Source: CADEFQ01 sp035433705
GTDB lineage: Bacteria; Pseudomonadota; Gammaproteobacteria; Steroidobacterales; Steroidobacteraceae
Length of the DNA: 64,000 nucleotides
Assembly (NCBI GenBank): GCA_035433705.1
Contig: DAORVK010000009.1
Location: forward strand, 1 to 64,000
Direction: 5' to 3'
Numbering within the stretch: the first letter of the stretch is position 1; every line of letters starts with the position of its first letter. Below are positions 62,975 to 64,000 of this stretch, one piece after another. Below the pieces are notes generated by a model that saw only the letters and a program-made list of their open reading frames with translations, ran no database searches and was not told the origin of the DNA. The translations under genes and the position numbers were made by a program.

Positions 62975-64000
62975 TCAGGCGACCTGCAGCGGTCGACGGG
63001 ACAGGTCCTGCACGAGATCCCTGTCGCGTGCAGCAAGGCGGTTGATGCCTGAGAGTACGGCGAGGATCGAGGCGGTGACGATATTGGCATCGATGCCGAC
63101 GCCGTGCGTGCCGCCCGGCTGATTGCCGCCGGCGAGTTCGATGCAGGCGATGGCGCGGGCGTCGGCACCCTTGCCGAGCGAGCGTTCCTCGTAGGCGAGC
63201 ACGTGCACCGGCAGGCGCAACGCGCGGATCACCGCATCGATCGGGCCGTTGCCTTCGCCGCTCACCGTGACGCGGCGTTCGCCCATCGTGACGGTGAGCT
63301 TCACGCCCTGCGCCCGGCCGTGCTCATAAAGATGGTGCTCGACGTAGCGCAGGGGGTCACTCTCCTGCAGATAGGTCGCGCCAAAGATCCGCCACAGTTC
63401 CTCGGCGGTGACTTCGGTGCCGGTGGCATCGGTGTGCTGCTGAACGACGCCGCTGAACTCGATCTGCAATCGGCGCGGCATGACCAGTCCGTAGCCGGAT
63501 TCAAGCAGGTAGGCGATGCCGCCCTTGCCCGACTGGCTGTTCACGCGAATGATTGAATCGTAGCCGCGTCCAAGGTCGATCGGGTCGACCGGCAGGTACG
63601 GGACTTGCCAGTGTTCAGTGGCGTCCCGTGTGGCCATGCCCTTCTTGATGGCGTCCTGGTGCGAACCGGAAAAGGCAGTGAACACGAGGTCACCGGCGTA
63701 AGGGTGGCGCGGGTGCACCGGCAGCTGCGTGCATTCCTCGACCGTGCGTGCGATGCGGTCGATATCAGAAAAATCGAGCCCCGGATCGACGCCCTGCGAG
63801 TAGAGGTTCAGGGCGAGCGTGACCAGATCGACGTTTCCGGTGCGCTCGCCGTGGCCGAACAGGCAGCCCTCGACCCGTTCGGCGCCGGCCATGAGCGCGA
63901 GTTCGGTGGCGGCGACGGCGCAGCCGCGGTCGTTATGCGGGTGCACGCTGAGGATCACGCTGTCGCGGCGGGCGAGATGGCGATGCATCCATTCAATCTG
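62975..64000 (-). CDS. leuA: 2-isopropylmalate synthase, C-terminal part (5' end outside window)
   Basis: 341 residues of a leucine-biosynthesis enzyme that condenses acetyl-CoA with 2-oxoisovalerate. The frame runs off the right edge without a start. Visible are the HxH metal site in LSVHPHNDRGCAVA, GAERVEGCLFGHGERTGNVD, the VNSQSGKGGIAYLLES flexible segment, and the C-terminal leucine-binding regulatory domain (GNGPIDAVIRAL, then GVGIDANIVTASILA). The domain order and HWQVPYLPVDP insert fit the long (type 2, about 560 residue) LeuA. Housekeeping gene. Confidence 0.94.
   Translation of the reverse strand, partial: QIEWMHRHLARRDSVILSVHPHNDRGCAVAATELALMAGAERVEGCLFGHGERTGNVDLVTLALNLYSQGVDPGLDFSDIDRIARTVEECTQLPVHPRHPYAGDLVFTAFSGSHQDAIKKGMATRDATEHWQVPYLPVDPIDLGRGYDSIIRVNSQSGKGGIAYLLESGYGLVMPRRLQIEFSGVVQQHTDATGTEVTAEELWRIFGATYLQESDPLRYVEHHLYEHGRAQGVKLTVTMGERRVTVSGEGNGPIDAVIRALRLPVHVLAYEERSLGKGADARAIACIELAGGNQPGGTHGVGIDANIVTASILAVLSGINRLAARDRDLVQDLSRRPLQVA

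Overview
The window is high-GC DNA of a Gram-negative bacterium, most likely a proteobacterium. It has two TonB-dependent outer-membrane receptors, a periplasmic PQQ dehydrogenase, genes packed head to tail with ATGA-type overlaps, and GTG/TTG starts. About 60.6 kb is one accessory catabolic region. The last 3.3 kb (60757-64000) looks like ordinary chromosome: histidine phosphatase, peroxiredoxin, fluoride riboswitch with crcB, tRNA-Ala and the 3' part of leuA.

The catabolic region is almost entirely CoA-ester chemistry. It holds two acyl-CoA ligases, three family III (CaiB/BaiF) CoA-transferase genes (one a tandem fusion), four consecutive acyl-CoA dehydrogenases, three crotonases, five MaoC/hot-dog hydratase-like genes plus a Meh-like one, an SCP2/Ltp2-like thiolase-fold protein with its DUF35 partner, a CitE-like lyase and two hot-dog thioesterases. 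Several combinations match steroid catabolism: the Ltp2 + DUF35 + paired MaoC module (side-chain retro-aldol cleavage) at 128-2775, paired FadE-type dehydrogenases at 31092-35637, and an IpdC-like flavoprotein followed by a fused IpdA-IpdB-like protein at 57849-60662 (C/D-ring opening). I infer a steroid- or isoprenoid-like polycyclic substrate; the sequence does not prove it. I see no P450, Rieske oxygenase or extradiol dioxygenase. With a glycyl-radical enzyme and an acetone-carboxylase-like complex present, this fits a facultative or anaerobic (e.g. denitrifying) degrader.

Layout: 128-2775 (+) hydratase/aldolase operon; 2745-4880 (-) TonB receptor; 5026-10205 (+) ligase, crotonase, CocE-like hydrolase, DUF2889 protein; 10219-17597 (-) operon of glycyl-radical enzyme, activase, acyl-CoA ligase and PQQ-cytochrome c dehydrogenase, preceded by a LysR gene; 18859-23007 fused MaoC protein, SDR and amidohydrolase; 23021-25336 (-) TPR/DUF4037/DUF4125 trio; 25534-31025 (+) SnoaL-like, LLM flavoprotein, LuxR, amidohydrolase, CoA-transferase; 31092-35637 four acyl-CoA dehydrogenases; 35660-37916 (-) AraC operon; 38151-46162 (+) TonB receptor, LLM flavoprotein, tandem CoA-transferase, MFS, SDR; 46196-50491 thioesterases, crotonases, CitE/Meh pair; 50638-60662 (+) acetone-carboxylase-like complex, CoA-transferase, MaoC pair, IpdC-like and IpdAB-like.

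Two observations stand out. First, a palindrome of consensus T(A/C)GTCYGNNCRGACGAT(G/T) occurs in five intergenic promoter regions (4941, 25422, 31041, 38025, 50534) and links most operons into one regulon whose regulator is not obvious. Second, the glycyl-radical enzyme has Cys-Ile-Asn where eliminating and decarboxylating relatives have Cys-x-Glu, and it shares an operon with a ligase and a quinohaemoprotein dehydrogenase, a combination I do not recognise.
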